From Shewanella woodyi ATCC 51908 (GTDB lineage: Bacteria > Pseudomonadota > Gammaproteobacteria > Enterobacterales > Shewanellaceae), in NCBI RefSeq assembly GCF_000019525.1, contig NC_010506.1, positions 4,588,001 to 4,652,000 of the forward strand: 64,000 nt of DNA, written 5' to 3'. Each line of letters begins with the position of its first letter. Positions within the stretch are counted from its first letter, which is position 1. The notes under the pieces are model-generated. The model was given only the letters and a program-made list of their open reading frames with translations, was not told where the DNA came from and did no database searches. Below, piece after piece: positions 45,940 to 55,697 of the stretch. Position numbers and translations under genes: made by a program.

Positions 45940-45950
45940 GGCAGCAAATT
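45928..45950 (+). terminator. Short hairpin at the end of thpR
   Basis: GCTGCC-N6-GGCAGC overlapping the stop codon, followed by AAATTG. No U tract; weak. Confidence 0.45.
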
Positions 45951-46151
45951 GAAGAATTTCTACTTGGTATTGAAACTCTCTGCTTACATGGGAACAAAAT
46001 AGAGAACCAGTCACGGAACCAGCACTATCTCAACCCGCAGTGATTTTCAATATGCTATTGATATCATGAGATTAAATATATTGGCATAGCTAAACCTTGA
46101 AAGATGTTGAAAAGCTTTGAATTCGGCATAAAATCACATAAAAATAAGCAT

Positions 46152-47129
46152 TTATTGATTTTTTATTTCACTCTCAAGCGTTTTAAAGTGGGGCATCACT
46201 AAATTAAATAGGCTCTCGGCATCAACAGCTACTCCCTGACCGCCACTTTTACTGACGGCTTCATGTAGCTGGGGTGTATCATTAAGGGTATAAATAATAT
46301 AGGGGATCTCTGTACCACTCTCCCGCAGCACTCTTAACAGTTTCAGCCCAGCAAGAGGTTCTTCCCTCCTTCCCACATCAGAGATCACCATCTCATAGCC
46401 ATAAATAGAGAGAAGCAGTAAAGCCTCATCGGTACTCGTTGTGCTATAGACACCGATATTTTGCTGACGAAATACCTCCCTCTCCTCAACATTATTATCG
46501 GGATGATCATCGACCCATAAAATACGTCCTATGGCATCGGGAGATTGGCTGTACACCACTTCTTGAGGATTGTTTTTTAACACGGGAGTTTGAGCTGATG
46601 TAAGCACAGAGGGGATTAGGTAGTGGTTGAGTGTAAAAGCCATAAAAATCAACAATAAAAAACCGACTATCAGATTGCCTTTTTGAGCGAGGGTTTTCTC
46701 AGTGAAAGATAATGACTCCTCTTGAGCTGGTATTTTAGCGCTCGGTTCCCTCCCAACTTGTTCAAAGCCACTAGGCAGCAGTTGAGATTCAGAACCCACG
46801 AGAGTATCCACACTGGAAAGCTGCTGGCCTAACTCTTTAGATAAACGGTATCCACGGCCATGGACCGTTTCAATAATAGGTGCTTGGCAACCAGCCTTTT
46901 TAAACAACTTGCGCGTATCTGAAACGAGTTTAGCCAGTGACATATCTGAAACGACGGTATTAGGCCAGATACGGTCCAAGCACCTCTGTTTACTACAGTG
47001 GGCGGGGTAATCTTCAATGAGTAACTTGAATAGTTGAAACACACGTTCATCGAGTTGAACAAGCTCTTTGGCGATCACCAACTCAAATGTCTCAGTGTTA
47101 ATACTAAACTCTTCAAAATGGGTATACAT
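46152..47129 (-). CDS. Membrane-anchored winged-helix regulator with C-terminal receiver-like domain
   Basis: 325 aa from ATG 47129, chosen because AAGGA lies about 11 nt upstream and the wHTH begins at once; the longer ORF (47213) adds an unrelated tail. Residues about 3-98 form an OmpR/CadC-type winged helix (LVQLDERVFQLFKLL, IETVHGRGYRLSK). A single membrane helix (LIVGFLLLIFMAFTLNHYLI) is at 153-172. Then a receiver-like domain follows (ILWVDDHPDNN, phospho-acceptor candidate Asp251 in MVISDVGR, LKLLRVLRESG, YIIYTLND). With the wHTH inside the cell, one helix puts the receiver domain in the periplasm, where phosphorylation is not expected. It may be a ToxR-like sensor using a degenerate receiver fold. 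Confidence 0.8.
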   Translation of the reverse strand: MYTHFEEFSINTETFELVIAKELVQLDERVFQLFKLLIEDYPAHCSKQRCLDRIWPNTVVSDMSLAKLVSDTRKLFKKAGCQAPIIETVHGRGYRLSKELGQQLSSVDTLVGSESQLLPSGFEQVGREPSAKIPAQEESLSFTEKTLAQKGNLIVGFLLLIFMAFTLNHYLIPSVLTSAQTPVLKNNPQEVVYSQSPDAIGRILWVDDHPDNNVEEREVFRQQNIGVYSTTSTDEALLLLSIYGYEMVISDVGRREEPLAGLKLLRVLRESGTEIPYIIYTLNDTPQLHEAVSKSGGQGVAVDAESLFNLVMPHFKTLESEIKNQ

Positions 47130-47551
47130 AACCAGTCTCATTCCTTTGAGCTTGTGATGAAACGCAGCCAACAAGCAATATTTAAAAAACTGACCAACAA
47201 GCTGCGTTAACAATTATGCAACAAGACGCACGTTCGAACTATCAACAAAAAGTCTGATAGTCGCAGGCTTAACTATGAGCTCAAAGCATTAATTAGGGCC
47301 TAAATAGACCTTAAAATAGTACCTTTGAGCTAATTTTGGGTGAAAACTAAGGTTTTGAAGAAAATCGACTTGATCTATTTTTGGCGTTATTGATTTTGCC
47401 AAGGGAATAGCCATTACCTACAATCAATGCAATCACCATGGGTGGTGTGAATGTCTGTTATGCAGGAACATATTACTGACCTTGGCTAAAGTACATTAAA
47501 TTCCCACTGAATCCTGCATTTCCAAGTAGCTTGGGTATATATAAATGAAGA
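47130..47551. other. Intergenic region between pepB terminator and the membrane regulator
   Basis: About 420 bp. It contains the minus-strand promoter region of the regulator and GGGAATAGCCATTACC (47403-47418), a small dyad whose role is unknown. No credible ORF. Confidence 0.5.
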
Positions 47552-47570
47552 AGCGAGCCTAAGGCTCGCT
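47552..47570 (-). terminator. Hairpin after pepB
   Basis: AGCGAGCC-TAA-GGCTCGCT, 8-bp stem; minus strand continues TCTTCATT. Moderate terminator. Confidence 0.7.
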
Positions 47571-47608
47571 CTTTATGACAGGTAAACCAAATCAGTATAA
47601 GTAAAACC

Positions 47609-48886
47609 TTAGTCTTGCAGCAGAGCCGTTATGGTCAACATGCCATGACTTGTGCCGCCAGCCGCCCAAAGTGAATTTGGTGAATCAGCAAAAGCCGATG
47701 CCAGATCCATATGTAGCCAGTTCACCTCTGGCGACACAAAACGCCATAGGAAACCTGCAGCATTCGAGGCACCACCAGCTCCTCCGCCCTTCATTGGACG
47801 ACTATTGGCCGTATCAGCATAGGGGGATGGACACATATCACGGTGCCATGGGTCTAACGGCAGTGGCCAAACTCGCTCACCAACCTCTGACGCCTTAGCC
47901 TGAGCCATTGCCAATACTTCGCTCTTAGGTGAGAAGATAGCGTTGTAGTTAGTACCAACAGCCATGACAGCAGCCCCTGTCAAGGTCGCAGCATCAATCA
48001 CAAGAGGCGCCCCAGTTTCACAGGCAGCCTGCAGCCCATCAGCTAGCACTAAGCGCCCCTCAGCATCGGTATTGACTACCTCAACTGAAACCCCATTTTT
48101 ATAGGTGATCACATCGCCCAACTTATAAGCGTGCCCACTAATAAGGTTTTCAGCACAGCAGAGGAACAACTTAACGCGTTTATTTAACCCCTGCTTCATA
48201 GCAAGACCTAAAGATGCAGTTACAGTCGCAGCCCCGCCCATATCGCACTTCATGCCTAACATGCCCTCAGAAGCCTTGATACTGTAACCGCCAGAATCGA
48301 AAGTGATCCCTTTTCCTACCAGCGCCACAGACACAGGAGCATCCTCACCTAGTGGATTATAATCAAGCTCCAACATAGCAGGTGGTCGCTCACTACCGCG
48401 GCCAACAGCATGGATCCCAACCCACTTCTCCTCTAACAGTTCAGCGCCTTCAATAACACGGTAACTGACCTTGTCACCACCGATCTCAGATAGCCAATGA
48501 GCGGCTAAAATTGCCAGCTTAACAGGTGCGAGATTTTCTGGTGTTTCATTGATCAGGTGACGCGCAAAGCTAGCACTTGTTAGGCGGTCTGTTAGTGCCT
48601 GTTGAGTATTCTCATCACCAGTCCAGCTAATTTCTGGCACTGACTTAGCGGTAGCGAAACCTTGAGCTAAGGCCCATTGAGTATGTAGATCCCATAGCTC
48701 TCCCTCTAATGCGAGTTTGGTGATCCCTTGGTTTCTTAGCTTACGAGCAGCCTGCTGGATTTGACGCAGTTCATCACCGCCCTGAAGATGTATAACTGAC
48801 TGATTATTTTCAAAAGTCACATCTGCATTCCCCCAATGGGCTGCTGGTGCATCTTTCGTTAGGGTCACTGTCATTACGTCTGTCAT
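47609..48886 (-). CDS. pepB: Aminopeptidase B (M17 leucyl aminopeptidase family)
   Basis: 425 aa, the size of PepB rather than PepA. The M17 signature NTDAEGRLVLADGL is present, together with the metal-site lysine region VGKGITFDSGGYSIK and the GGGAGGASNAAGFL segment near the C-terminus. The two-Mn/Zn active site cleaves N-terminal residues from peptides in the cytoplasm. Single gene with its own terminator, divergent from sfsA. Confidence 0.92.
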   Translation of the reverse strand: MTDVMTVTLTKDAPAAHWGNADVTFENNQSVIHLQGGDELRQIQQAARKLRNQGITKLALEGELWDLHTQWALAQGFATAKSVPEISWTGDENTQQALTDRLTSASFARHLINETPENLAPVKLAILAAHWLSEIGGDKVSYRVIEGAELLEEKWVGIHAVGRGSERPPAMLELDYNPLGEDAPVSVALVGKGITFDSGGYSIKASEGMLGMKCDMGGAATVTASLGLAMKQGLNKRVKLFLCCAENLISGHAYKLGDVITYKNGVSVEVVNTDAEGRLVLADGLQAACETGAPLVIDAATLTGAAVMAVGTNYNAIFSPKSEVLAMAQAKASEVGERVWPLPLDPWHRDMCPSPYADTANSRPMKGGGAGGASNAAGFLWRFVSPEVNWLHMDLASAFADSPNSLWAAGGTSHGMLTITALLQD

Positions 48887-49085
48887 ACTGATTCCTTGTT
48901 CGAATTATTTTTATCAAAACTTAAACAGAAGTGTACTTGAACGGAACTAATATCTAAAGCTAGGTGGCCGAAGAGTCCTGCTATTTACATAGCAGGACAC
49001 CAAGTAAAAGAGGATAAAACAAACCGTTTTAGATAGATGTCTTACCTGCTACTCTAGCCCTATTATTTTAACTCTTGGGTTTACC

Positions 49086-49805
49086 ATGGAATTTACTCCC
49101 TCCTTTGAACAAGGCACTTTGATCAAACGCTACAAACGTTTTCTGACGGATATCCGCTTAGAGGATGGCAGCGAAGTGACTATACATTGTCCTAACACAG
49201 GCTCTATGCGTAACTGCCTTTTTGAAGGCAAGAAGGTGTGGTTTTCAATATCAGACAACCCTAAACGCAAATACTCAAGAACCTGGGAGCAGGCAGAATC
49301 TGACTGTGGAGATATTATTGGTATCAATACAGGACGTGCAAACCAGCTAGCCGAAGATGCCATCAAATCTGGTGTGATAACAGAGCTTCAGGATTACGAC
49401 TTACTTAAGCGTGAGGTCAAATATGGCAGTGAGAATAGTCGCATAGATATACTACTAACAGACAATGACTCCCATAATGAGCCTAAACCTCACTGCTATA
49501 TTGAGGTAAAAAGCTGCACCTTACTTGAAGATGGCCAAGGTTATTTTCCTGATGCCGTGACAACTCGAGGACAAAAACATCTACGAGAGTTGATGGAGAT
49601 GGTCTCTATGGGTCACCGAGCAGTACTTCTTTTTGTCGTTCAACATACAGGTATAGAGTCGGTAATGGCGGCTAAACATATCGATCCTGACTACGCAGAA
49701 CTGCTCAGCCAAGCTCATCAAGCTGGTGTCGAAATATTGGCCTATAATACTGAAATGTCCCCAAATCAGGCTTCCTTGCTTAAATCCTGCCCTGTCAAAC
49801 TATAA
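49086..49805 (+). CDS. sfsA: Sugar fermentation stimulation protein SfsA
   Basis: 239 aa, standard SfsA length. N-terminal OB-fold ([31 protein letters not shown]) and a C-terminal nuclease-like domain ([32 protein letters not shown]) with D...ExK residues. Described in E. coli as a factor for maltose metabolism and later as nuclease-like; the physiological role is uncertain. It precedes dksA, as in many gammaproteobacteria. Confidence 0.95.
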   Translation: MEFTPSFEQGTLIKRYKRFLTDIRLEDGSEVTIHCPNTGSMRNCLFEGKKVWFSISDNPKRKYSRTWEQAESDCGDIIGINTGRANQLAEDAIKSGVITELQDYDLLKREVKYGSENSRIDILLTDNDSHNEPKPHCYIEVKSCTLLEDGQGYFPDAVTTRGQKHLRELMEMVSMGHRAVLLFVVQHTGIESVMAAKHIDPDYAELLSQAHQAGVEILAYNTEMSPNQASLLKSCPVKL

Positions 49806-49964
49806 TTCGCCCCTAAAAGTTGAATTAATTGAGAATAGGGAACATAGTCAAGGAATATGGTTAAACGGAAACAAAAAGTTTGCTTGGTTTATCTCTTTCT
49901 GATATAGATATCGGCCTTAAAATACAAGCGCCCAAAAAAGCAAACGATTAACAGGAGATGGGTT

Positions 49965-50408
49965 ATGCCAGAAGGCACTAAAAAACTTGGCGTGCTCGCT
50001 ATCGCAGGTGTAGAACCTTATCAGGAAAAACCTGGTGAGGAGTATATGAACGCAGATCAGCTGGGCCATTTCAGAACGATTCTGGATGCTTGGCGTAATC
50101 AGTTGCGTGAAGAGGTCGACCGTACTCTTAATCATATGCAAGATGAAGCAGCAAACTTTCCAGACCCTGTGGACCGTGCCGCTCAAGAGGAGGAGTTCAG
50201 TCTAGAACTTCGTGCTCGTGATAGAGAGCGTAAGCTAATTAAGAAGATCGAAAAAACACTTCAGAAAATTGAAGAGGATGATTTCGGCTTCTGTGACTCA
50301 TGCGGCATCGAAATTGGTATTCGTCGTCTCGAAGCTCGTCCAACAGCCGATCAATGTATCGATTGTAAGACGCTTGCAGAGATCAAAGAAAAGCAGATGG
50401 CTGGCTAA
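49965..50408 (+). CDS. dksA: RNA polymerase-binding transcription factor DksA
   Basis: 147 aa. Coiled-coil hairpin domain (about 33-105) with the acidic tip [11 protein letters not shown], then a four-cysteine zinc finger (CDSCG...CIDC). GGAG (49953-49956) lies 8 nt before the ATG at 49965. DksA enters the secondary channel of RNA polymerase and, with ppGpp, adjusts rRNA and amino-acid gene transcription. It has its own terminator and precedes gluQ. Confidence 0.97.
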   Translation: MPEGTKKLGVLAIAGVEPYQEKPGEEYMNADQLGHFRTILDAWRNQLREEVDRTLNHMQDEAANFPDPVDRAAQEEEFSLELRARDRERKLIKKIEKTLQKIEEDDFGFCDSCGIEIGIRRLEARPTADQCIDCKTLAEIKEKQMAG

Positions 50409-50434
50409 TCTGACTTTTGTGTGATGCTACAGGT

Positions 50435-50460
50435 AAGCGGAGCTATCCAGCTCCGCTTTA
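50435..50460 (+). terminator. Terminator of dksA
   Basis: AAGCGGAGCT-ATCC-AGCTCCGCTT, 10-bp stem, then TA. The U run is short. Confidence 0.8.
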
Positions 50461-50604
50461 CTGACTCTGACGTTTACACTTCCCCTCTATTTTTACTCTC
50501 TTTTTCCATCTTCAATAACGTCTTCATCAGCATCAACCTAACTTGCTCTCACTTTATAGAAAGTACTATCATTCCCGCTAACTTCTGTCACAGGCACAGC
50601 CACT

Positions 50605-51504
50605 TTGAACCAAGACTCAGCCATTACGCCAACGAGAACTCAATCTGACTATATTGGCCGCTTCGCTCCCTCTCCATCAGGACCTTTACACTTTGGTTCT
50701 CTCGTTGCGGCACTGGGAAGTTATCTAAGGGCACGTTCATTGGGAGGAAAATGGCTAGTTCGTATCGAAGATATCGACCCACCACGAGAAGTGGCTGGCG
50801 CTGCAGACATGATATTGCAAACATTATCCGCCTATGGATTAAATTGGGATGGCGACATCTTGTATCAGAGTCAACGTCTCGATACCTATCAAGCAAAAAT
50901 AGATAAGCTTCTATCACAAAATCAGGCCTACTACTGCCAGTGCACCCGTAAACAGATCCAAGCGATGGGTGGAAGTTATGACGGCCGCTGCGGACAACTC
51001 GAAATCCCCCATACCCATGGCGCTATCAGGATCCGCAATACTGCTGGCGTGAAACGTTTTCAGGATCTGCATATGGGTGATGTATGTTTAGATAGCGATT
51101 TTGCAACCGAGGACTTTATCATTAAGCGAAGCGATGGCCTTTACGCATATCAACTCGCTGTCGTGATGGATGATGCTTATCAAGGAGTCACTGAGGTCGT
51201 TCGTGGTTGCGATCTGCTTACCCCAACCTGCAGACAGATCAGTTTAAACCAGCAGTTTAGTTATCAAAGTCCACTCTGGCTCCACTTACCTCTGGTTTGT
51301 GATGCTCCAGGAATGAAACTCTCTAAGCAAAACCACGCTCAAGCGATCGACACAGACAAACCTCAAGCGAGCTTGAATGCCGCACTCACTTTCCTAGGAC
51401 AGCAAGCTGTAACACCACAAAATGATATTCGTGCAATGCTTGCAGAAGCGGTAGCTCAATTTGATCTCAGTGAGATCCCAAAACAGGCTGAGATTGTCCT
51501 TTAA
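50605..51504 (+). CDS. gluQ: Glutamyl-Q tRNA(Asp) synthetase
   Basis: 299 aa. The only start upstream of the conserved YIGRFAPSPSGPLHFGSL is TTG at 50605; there is no ATG or GTG in frame, so TTG is adopted. HIGH-like HFGSL and KMSKS-like MKLSKQ are present, with Zn-binding cysteines (CQCTR...CG). It is a truncated GluRS paralogue lacking the anticodon domain, and it glutamylates queuosine in tRNA(Asp). Located between dksA and pcnB as in E. coli. Confidence 0.94.
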   Translation: MNQDSAITPTRTQSDYIGRFAPSPSGPLHFGSLVAALGSYLRARSLGGKWLVRIEDIDPPREVAGAADMILQTLSAYGLNWDGDILYQSQRLDTYQAKIDKLLSQNQAYYCQCTRKQIQAMGGSYDGRCGQLEIPHTHGAIRIRNTAGVKRFQDLHMGDVCLDSDFATEDFIIKRSDGLYAYQLAVVMDDAYQGVTEVVRGCDLLTPTCRQISLNQQFSYQSPLWLHLPLVCDAPGMKLSKQNHAQAIDTDKPQASLNAALTFLGQQAVTPQNDIRAMLAEAVAQFDLSEIPKQAEIVL

Positions 51505-51640
51505 GTAGTATAAAAAACGGTAGAAAAAAGCACTCACAAGTCCAATATCTGCAACTGAGCAGGTGCATCTATATACTCATTACGTCGTATTTGAGTTATC
51601 ATAGCCGCCTTATTGCAACCCATAACTAAGTTTTATGTTC

Positions 51641-51653
51641 GAGGTGTCCCATT
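51641..51653 (+). promoter_or_regulatory. Ribosome-binding site and AUU start of pcnB
   Basis: GAGGTG (51641-51646), 4-nt spacer, then ATT (51651-51653). The codons after it read F-R-R-I-T-K-F-C-K, parallel to E. coli PcnB (M-F-T-R-V-A-N-F-C-R-K), whose start is known to be AUU. Confidence 0.75.
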
Positions 51654-53045
51654 TTTCGCCGTATAACCAAATTCTGTAAGCAGTTATTTGATAATAACCA
51701 AGCAACTGAAGAGACCACACAAACAGGCCTAAGCCTGTCGGTTGTCCCGAGACAAGATCACTCTATATCTCGTAGTCAGATGAGCGAAAATGCCATAAAG
51801 GTACTCTACCGACTGCATAAGTCAGGCTTTAAAGCTTATCTTGTGGGTGGCGGTGTGCGCGACATCTTACTTGGCTTGCAACCTAAAGATTTCGATGTAG
51901 TCACCAATGCCACACCTGAAGAGATTAAGCGTCTGTTCCGTAACTGTCGCTTAGTCGGTAGACGCTTTCGATTAGCTCATATTGTCTTTGGCCGTGATGT
52001 CATCGAAGTTGCCACTCTACGTGGACACCATGTCGATAACGAAGAGAAGATATCAAAGACCAATGCCGAAGGCAGACTGTTACGTGATAACGTCTACGGC
52101 ACCATAGATGAAGATGCAGAGCGCCGTGACTTTACCGTTAACGCCCTCTATTACGACATCAGTGATTTCTCTATCCACAGCTATGGCGGTGGTTTAGAGG
52201 ATCTGCACTCTCGAACTATCAGAATGATTGGCGATCCTAATACTCGCTACCGTGAAGATCCTGTTCGTATGTTAAGGGCTGTTCGCTTTGCAACTAAGCT
52301 TGGAATGACAGTGGATGAAGAGACGGCAGCACCTATCTATGAGTTAGCTCCCCTGCTAAAAGATATTCCTGCAGCTCGTATGTATGAAGAGGTACTTAAG
52401 CTTTTCTTCAACGGACAGGCGGAAAACAACTTTGCCATGATGCGTGACTTTGGCTTGTTTGCACCACTTTTCCCACTTGTAGAGACTTTACTCACCGAAG
52501 ACGCTAAAGGACCTGCAACTAAGATGCTGCAGGTGATCATGAAGAACACCGATGCGCGGGTTCAAGCTGAAAAGACAGTCACGCCGGCCTTCTTCTATGC
52601 CGCTATCCTTTGGTACCCTCTGGCTCAAAAAGCCGATGATATCGCGCTGGAAAGTGGTTTAAGCCTCTACGATGCTTACTATGCTGCCATGGGTGATATT
52701 ATGGAGCAGCAGTGCCGTACTATCAGTATTCCACGCCGCTTCAGTACACCAGCAAAAGATATCTGGCAATTGCAACTACGCTTCGATCGTAATCAAGGCA
52801 CTCGCGCCTTTAAATTTATCGAGCATCCTAAGTTCCGTGCCGCCTATGATCTACTTCTACTTCGCGCTGACGCAGAGGGAGGCTCAGTGGCTAAATCTGC
52901 CGCTTGGTGGAAGAGCTTTGTTGAAGCGGGTGAAGAGCAGCGTAGTGTGATCGCTCGCTCAACCAATAAAGGTAGTCGTAACAGAAACTCAAATCAGCGT
53001 AAACGGCGTAAGCCTGCAAACAAAACGGCAAAACCTACAGAGTAA
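51651..53045 (+). CDS. pcnB: Poly(A) polymerase I
   Basis: 464 aa if it begins at ATT 51651, matching the 465 aa of the E. coli enzyme. Using the first ATG (51780) would drop 43 residues that are in frame, have no stop and align with PcnB (FCKQLF, VVPRQDHSISRSQMSENAIKVLYR). Nucleotidyltransferase motif GGGVRDILLG and the catalytic DFDVVTNA are clear, followed by RRDFTVNALYYD and YREDPVRMLRAVRFATKLG. The basic tail (KGSRNRNSNQRKRRKP) binds RNA. It adds poly(A) to RNA 3' ends and promotes decay. The stop overlaps the folK start (TAATG). Confidence 0.93.
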   Translation: MFRRITKFCKQLFDNNQATEETTQTGLSLSVVPRQDHSISRSQMSENAIKVLYRLHKSGFKAYLVGGGVRDILLGLQPKDFDVVTNATPEEIKRLFRNCRLVGRRFRLAHIVFGRDVIEVATLRGHHVDNEEKISKTNAEGRLLRDNVYGTIDEDAERRDFTVNALYYDISDFSIHSYGGGLEDLHSRTIRMIGDPNTRYREDPVRMLRAVRFATKLGMTVDEETAAPIYELAPLLKDIPAARMYEEVLKLFFNGQAENNFAMMRDFGLFAPLFPLVETLLTEDAKGPATKMLQVIMKNTDARVQAEKTVTPAFFYAAILWYPLAQKADDIALESGLSLYDAYYAAMGDIMEQQCRTISIPRRFSTPAKDIWQLQLRFDRNQGTRAFKFIEHPKFRAAYDLLLLRADAEGGSVAKSAAWWKSFVEAGEEQRSVIARSTNKGSRNRNSNQRKRRKPANKTAKPTE

Positions 53046-53545
53046 TGGCCAAGGTTTTTGTGGCGCTAGGCGCCAACCTAACAGATCCTGTCGCTCAGCT
53101 AGATAGTGCCTCTATGGCACTATCTGAGTTAGCTGAAGTTAACCCTACAAACGGGTTAACTTCACTAACACTCTCCCCTTATTACCGCTCAGCACCTATG
53201 GGTGAAGTAGAACAACCAGACTATGTGAACGCCGTTGCATGTTTCGACACAAGCCTCTCCCCTATTGACCTACTCGATGCACTGCAAAAGATAGAGAATG
53301 AACAGGAGCGGGTAAGGTTAGAGCGGTGGGGACCACGCACCTTAGATCTCGATATCTTACTTTATGACGATCAGATCATAGACTCTCCTAGGTTAACAAT
53401 CCCTCACTATGGCATGAAACAGCGTAGCTTTGTGTTAATCCCCTTAGAAGATATAGCACCGAACACAATACTTCCCTGTGGAACAGAGCTCAAAGGGCTT
53501 ATAGATGCTAAATTACGCGCACAATTAGAACAAATAGTCAGATAA
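53045..53545 (+). CDS. folK: 2-amino-4-hydroxy-6-hydroxymethyldihydropteridine pyrophosphokinase
   Basis: 166 aa. The HPPK signature RWGPRTLDLDILLYDD is present; starts AKVFVALGANL. It transfers pyrophosphate from ATP to the pterin in folate synthesis. The ATG shares one base with the pcnB stop codon, so translation is coupled. The order pcnB-folK-panB-panC is conserved in gammaproteobacteria. Confidence 0.96.
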   Translation: MAKVFVALGANLTDPVAQLDSASMALSELAEVNPTNGLTSLTLSPYYRSAPMGEVEQPDYVNAVACFDTSLSPIDLLDALQKIENEQERVRLERWGPRTLDLDILLYDDQIIDSPRLTIPHYGMKQRSFVLIPLEDIAPNTILPCGTELKGLIDAKLRAQLEQIVR

Positions 53546-53692
53546 GATTGAACTCAGCCCTAAGTTAGCATATAAAAGCACACTACTAAGAGTAAAGACG
53601 ATACCCAAACAGGCTCACCATGCAGGATTCAGTATTGTGACCGTGTTTCGGTATAATTTTTACGTTAATAAACTCGATTTAAGAAAGTCACT

Positions 53693-54487
53693 ATGTCTAA
53701 GATAACTAGCTCTACCCTGCTAAAATTTAAGCAGGAAGGTAAAAAGTTCACCGCACTCACCGCCTATGACGCCAGCTTTGCCAGCGCTTTCGACAGTGAA
53801 GGAGTCGATGTACTGCTCGTCGGTGACTCTATGGGAATGGTGCTTCAAGGACATGATGATACTCTGCCTGTTTCCGTAGAGGATATCGCCTACCACACCC
53901 GCTGTGTTCGCCGCGGTATCAAGCGCTCATTGCTGATCTCTGATATGCCATTTATGAGTTACGCCACTCCAGAGCAAGCCATGAGAAATGCCACAGCTCT
54001 TATGCAAGCTGGTGCCAATATGGTTAAGGTAGAGGGAGGACATTGGCTACTCGAAACCGTGACTATGTTAACCGAGCGTGGTATTCCAGTCTGTGCTCAC
54101 TTGGGGCTCACCCCTCAATCAGTTCACGTATTTGGTGGCTTTAAGGTCCAAGGTCGTGATGCTGATAATGCTCAGCGCATTCTCGATGAAGCCAAAGCAT
54201 TAGAAGCCGCAGGTGCTCAACTGCTGGTTGTCGAGTGTATTCCAGCCGCTTTAGCTCAAACCATTAGTGAAGCATTGACGATTCCCGTTATCGGCATAGG
54301 CGCGGGTGCAGGTACTGATGGTCAGATTTTAGTGATGCACGATGTCCTTGGGATCTCCAGTGGCTATATTCCACGCTTCTCAAAAAACTACCTTAAGCAA
54401 ACTGGCGAGATCCGTGAAGCTATCCGTGCTTATATCGATGAAGTCGAGAAGGGAGTCTTCCCAGGTAGCGACCATACATTTAGCTAA
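53693..54487 (+). CDS. panB: 3-methyl-2-oxobutanoate hydroxymethyltransferase
   Basis: 264 aa, a typical PanB. Metal-binding [16 protein letters not shown] and substrate residues VKVEGG and HLGLTPQS are visible, with the GIGAG...[10 protein letters not shown]-terminal region. It adds the hydroxymethyl group from methylene-tetrahydrofolate to ketoisovalerate in pantothenate synthesis. The folate link makes its place behind folK sensible. panC follows after 99 nt. Confidence 0.97.
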
Positions 54488-54533
54488 AACTAAGCCCTCA
54501 GCCACCAATTAAAAGGGCCGTTAAATCAGTTTT

Positions 54534-54560
54534 GCTCACTATGTTACAAAAATAGTGAGC
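54534..54560 (+). other. Intercistronic hairpin panB-panC
   Basis: GCTCACTAT (54534-54542) pairs with ATAGTGAGC (54552-54560). No U tract, so probably not a terminator; it may mark an mRNA processing or stability element. Confidence 0.55.
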
Positions 54561-54586
54561 AGCGATTAAGGTATTGCAGTAGTAAA

Positions 54587-55432
54587 ATGATCACCACACA
54601 AGAGATCCAACAGATACGTGAACAGATCCGTACTTGGCGTACAAAAGGCGAAACCATCGCCTTTGTCCCTACTATGGGTAATCTACATTTAGGTCATATC
54701 ACCTTGATTAAAGAGGCTGCAAAACGTGCTGATCACGTTGTTGCTTCAATTTTTGTCAACCCCATGCAGTTTGGTGCCAATGAAGATCTCGATGCCTACC
54801 CTAGAACGCTAGAGGCGGACAAGCTCGCCTTAAGTGATGCAGGCGCCGAGTTACTATTCACGCCTACACCTGACATTATCTACCCTAAAGGCATGGAGCA
54901 ACAAACCTATGTGGAAGTGCCTAAAATAGGCGATCAGCTCTGTGGTGCGAGTCGTCCCGGTCATTTTCGTGGCGTCGCGACGGTAGTATGTAAGCTGTTT
55001 AATATTGTTCAGCCCGATATCGCCCTATTTGGTCGTAAAGATTTTCAGCAACTGATGATCATCAAGACCATGGTTGAGGATCTTTCACTCCCCATTGAAA
55101 TAGTAGGCATCGACACCATACGTGAAACATCTGGACTGGCCATGAGCTCACGTAACGGTTACCTCAGCACAGCGCAAAAGAGCCAAGCGGCAGTGTTAAA
55201 ACAGACCATGGATCAGATCTCAAGTGCTGTAAAACAGGGAGCTTCACTAGACCTTGCCATCGAAAATGGTAAACAAGCACTAATCGACTCAGGTTTTACG
55301 CCTGACTACTTAGAGCTGCGTAACGCAAAAGACCTCTCCTTAGTTACCGATGGACAAGATGAGCTAGTCATACTCGCTGCAGCCTATATGGGTAATACCC
55401 GCCTTATCGACAACCTCTGCTTTACCCGATAG
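54587..55432 (+). CDS. panC: Pantothenate synthetase
   Basis: 281 aa. ATP-binding HIGH-like motif ([12 protein letters not shown]), then [39 protein letters not shown] and the KMSKS-like SSRNGYL. It joins pantoate and beta-alanine with ATP. panD (beta-alanine supply) is not in the window. Confidence 0.97.
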   Translation: MITTQEIQQIREQIRTWRTKGETIAFVPTMGNLHLGHITLIKEAAKRADHVVASIFVNPMQFGANEDLDAYPRTLEADKLALSDAGAELLFTPTPDIIYPKGMEQQTYVEVPKIGDQLCGASRPGHFRGVATVVCKLFNIVQPDIALFGRKDFQQLMIIKTMVEDLSLPIEIVGIDTIRETSGLAMSSRNGYLSTAQKSQAAVLKQTMDQISSAVKQGASLDLAIENGKQALIDSGFTPDYLELRNAKDLSLVTDGQDELVILAAAYMGNTRLIDNLCFTR

Positions 55433-55457
55433 CCTTTTCTTTACCCAATAACAGTTA

Positions 55458-55475
55458 AGGGGCATTAACGCCCCT
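55458..55475 (+). terminator. Terminator-like hairpin after panC
   Basis: AGGGGC-ATTAAC-GCCCCT nested inside TAACAG...CTGTTA. Short T run only. Confidence 0.6.
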
Positions 55476-55697
55476 CTCCTGTTACTCTCAGCTGACCACA
55501 CAATTTATTGTTACTTTTCAATGATGCTTTTGTTAGCGTAAGGTTTCAAAAAACTGGTTTTATCGCCTAAGTTACGCCATAGTATTTAGAATTAACCTGT
55601 TTAATAACCCTTAGGCACTGACAATAATGCCTCCCTTAGGTATCTCTTACATACCTAAATAACGATTTAAAGAGCAATAGATAGGATGTGCGGCCAA

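Noticed and set aside
54534..54560. Terminator between panB and panC
   Set aside because: Hairpin without U tract, and panB-panC are normally co-transcribed; listed as an intercistronic hairpin instead.
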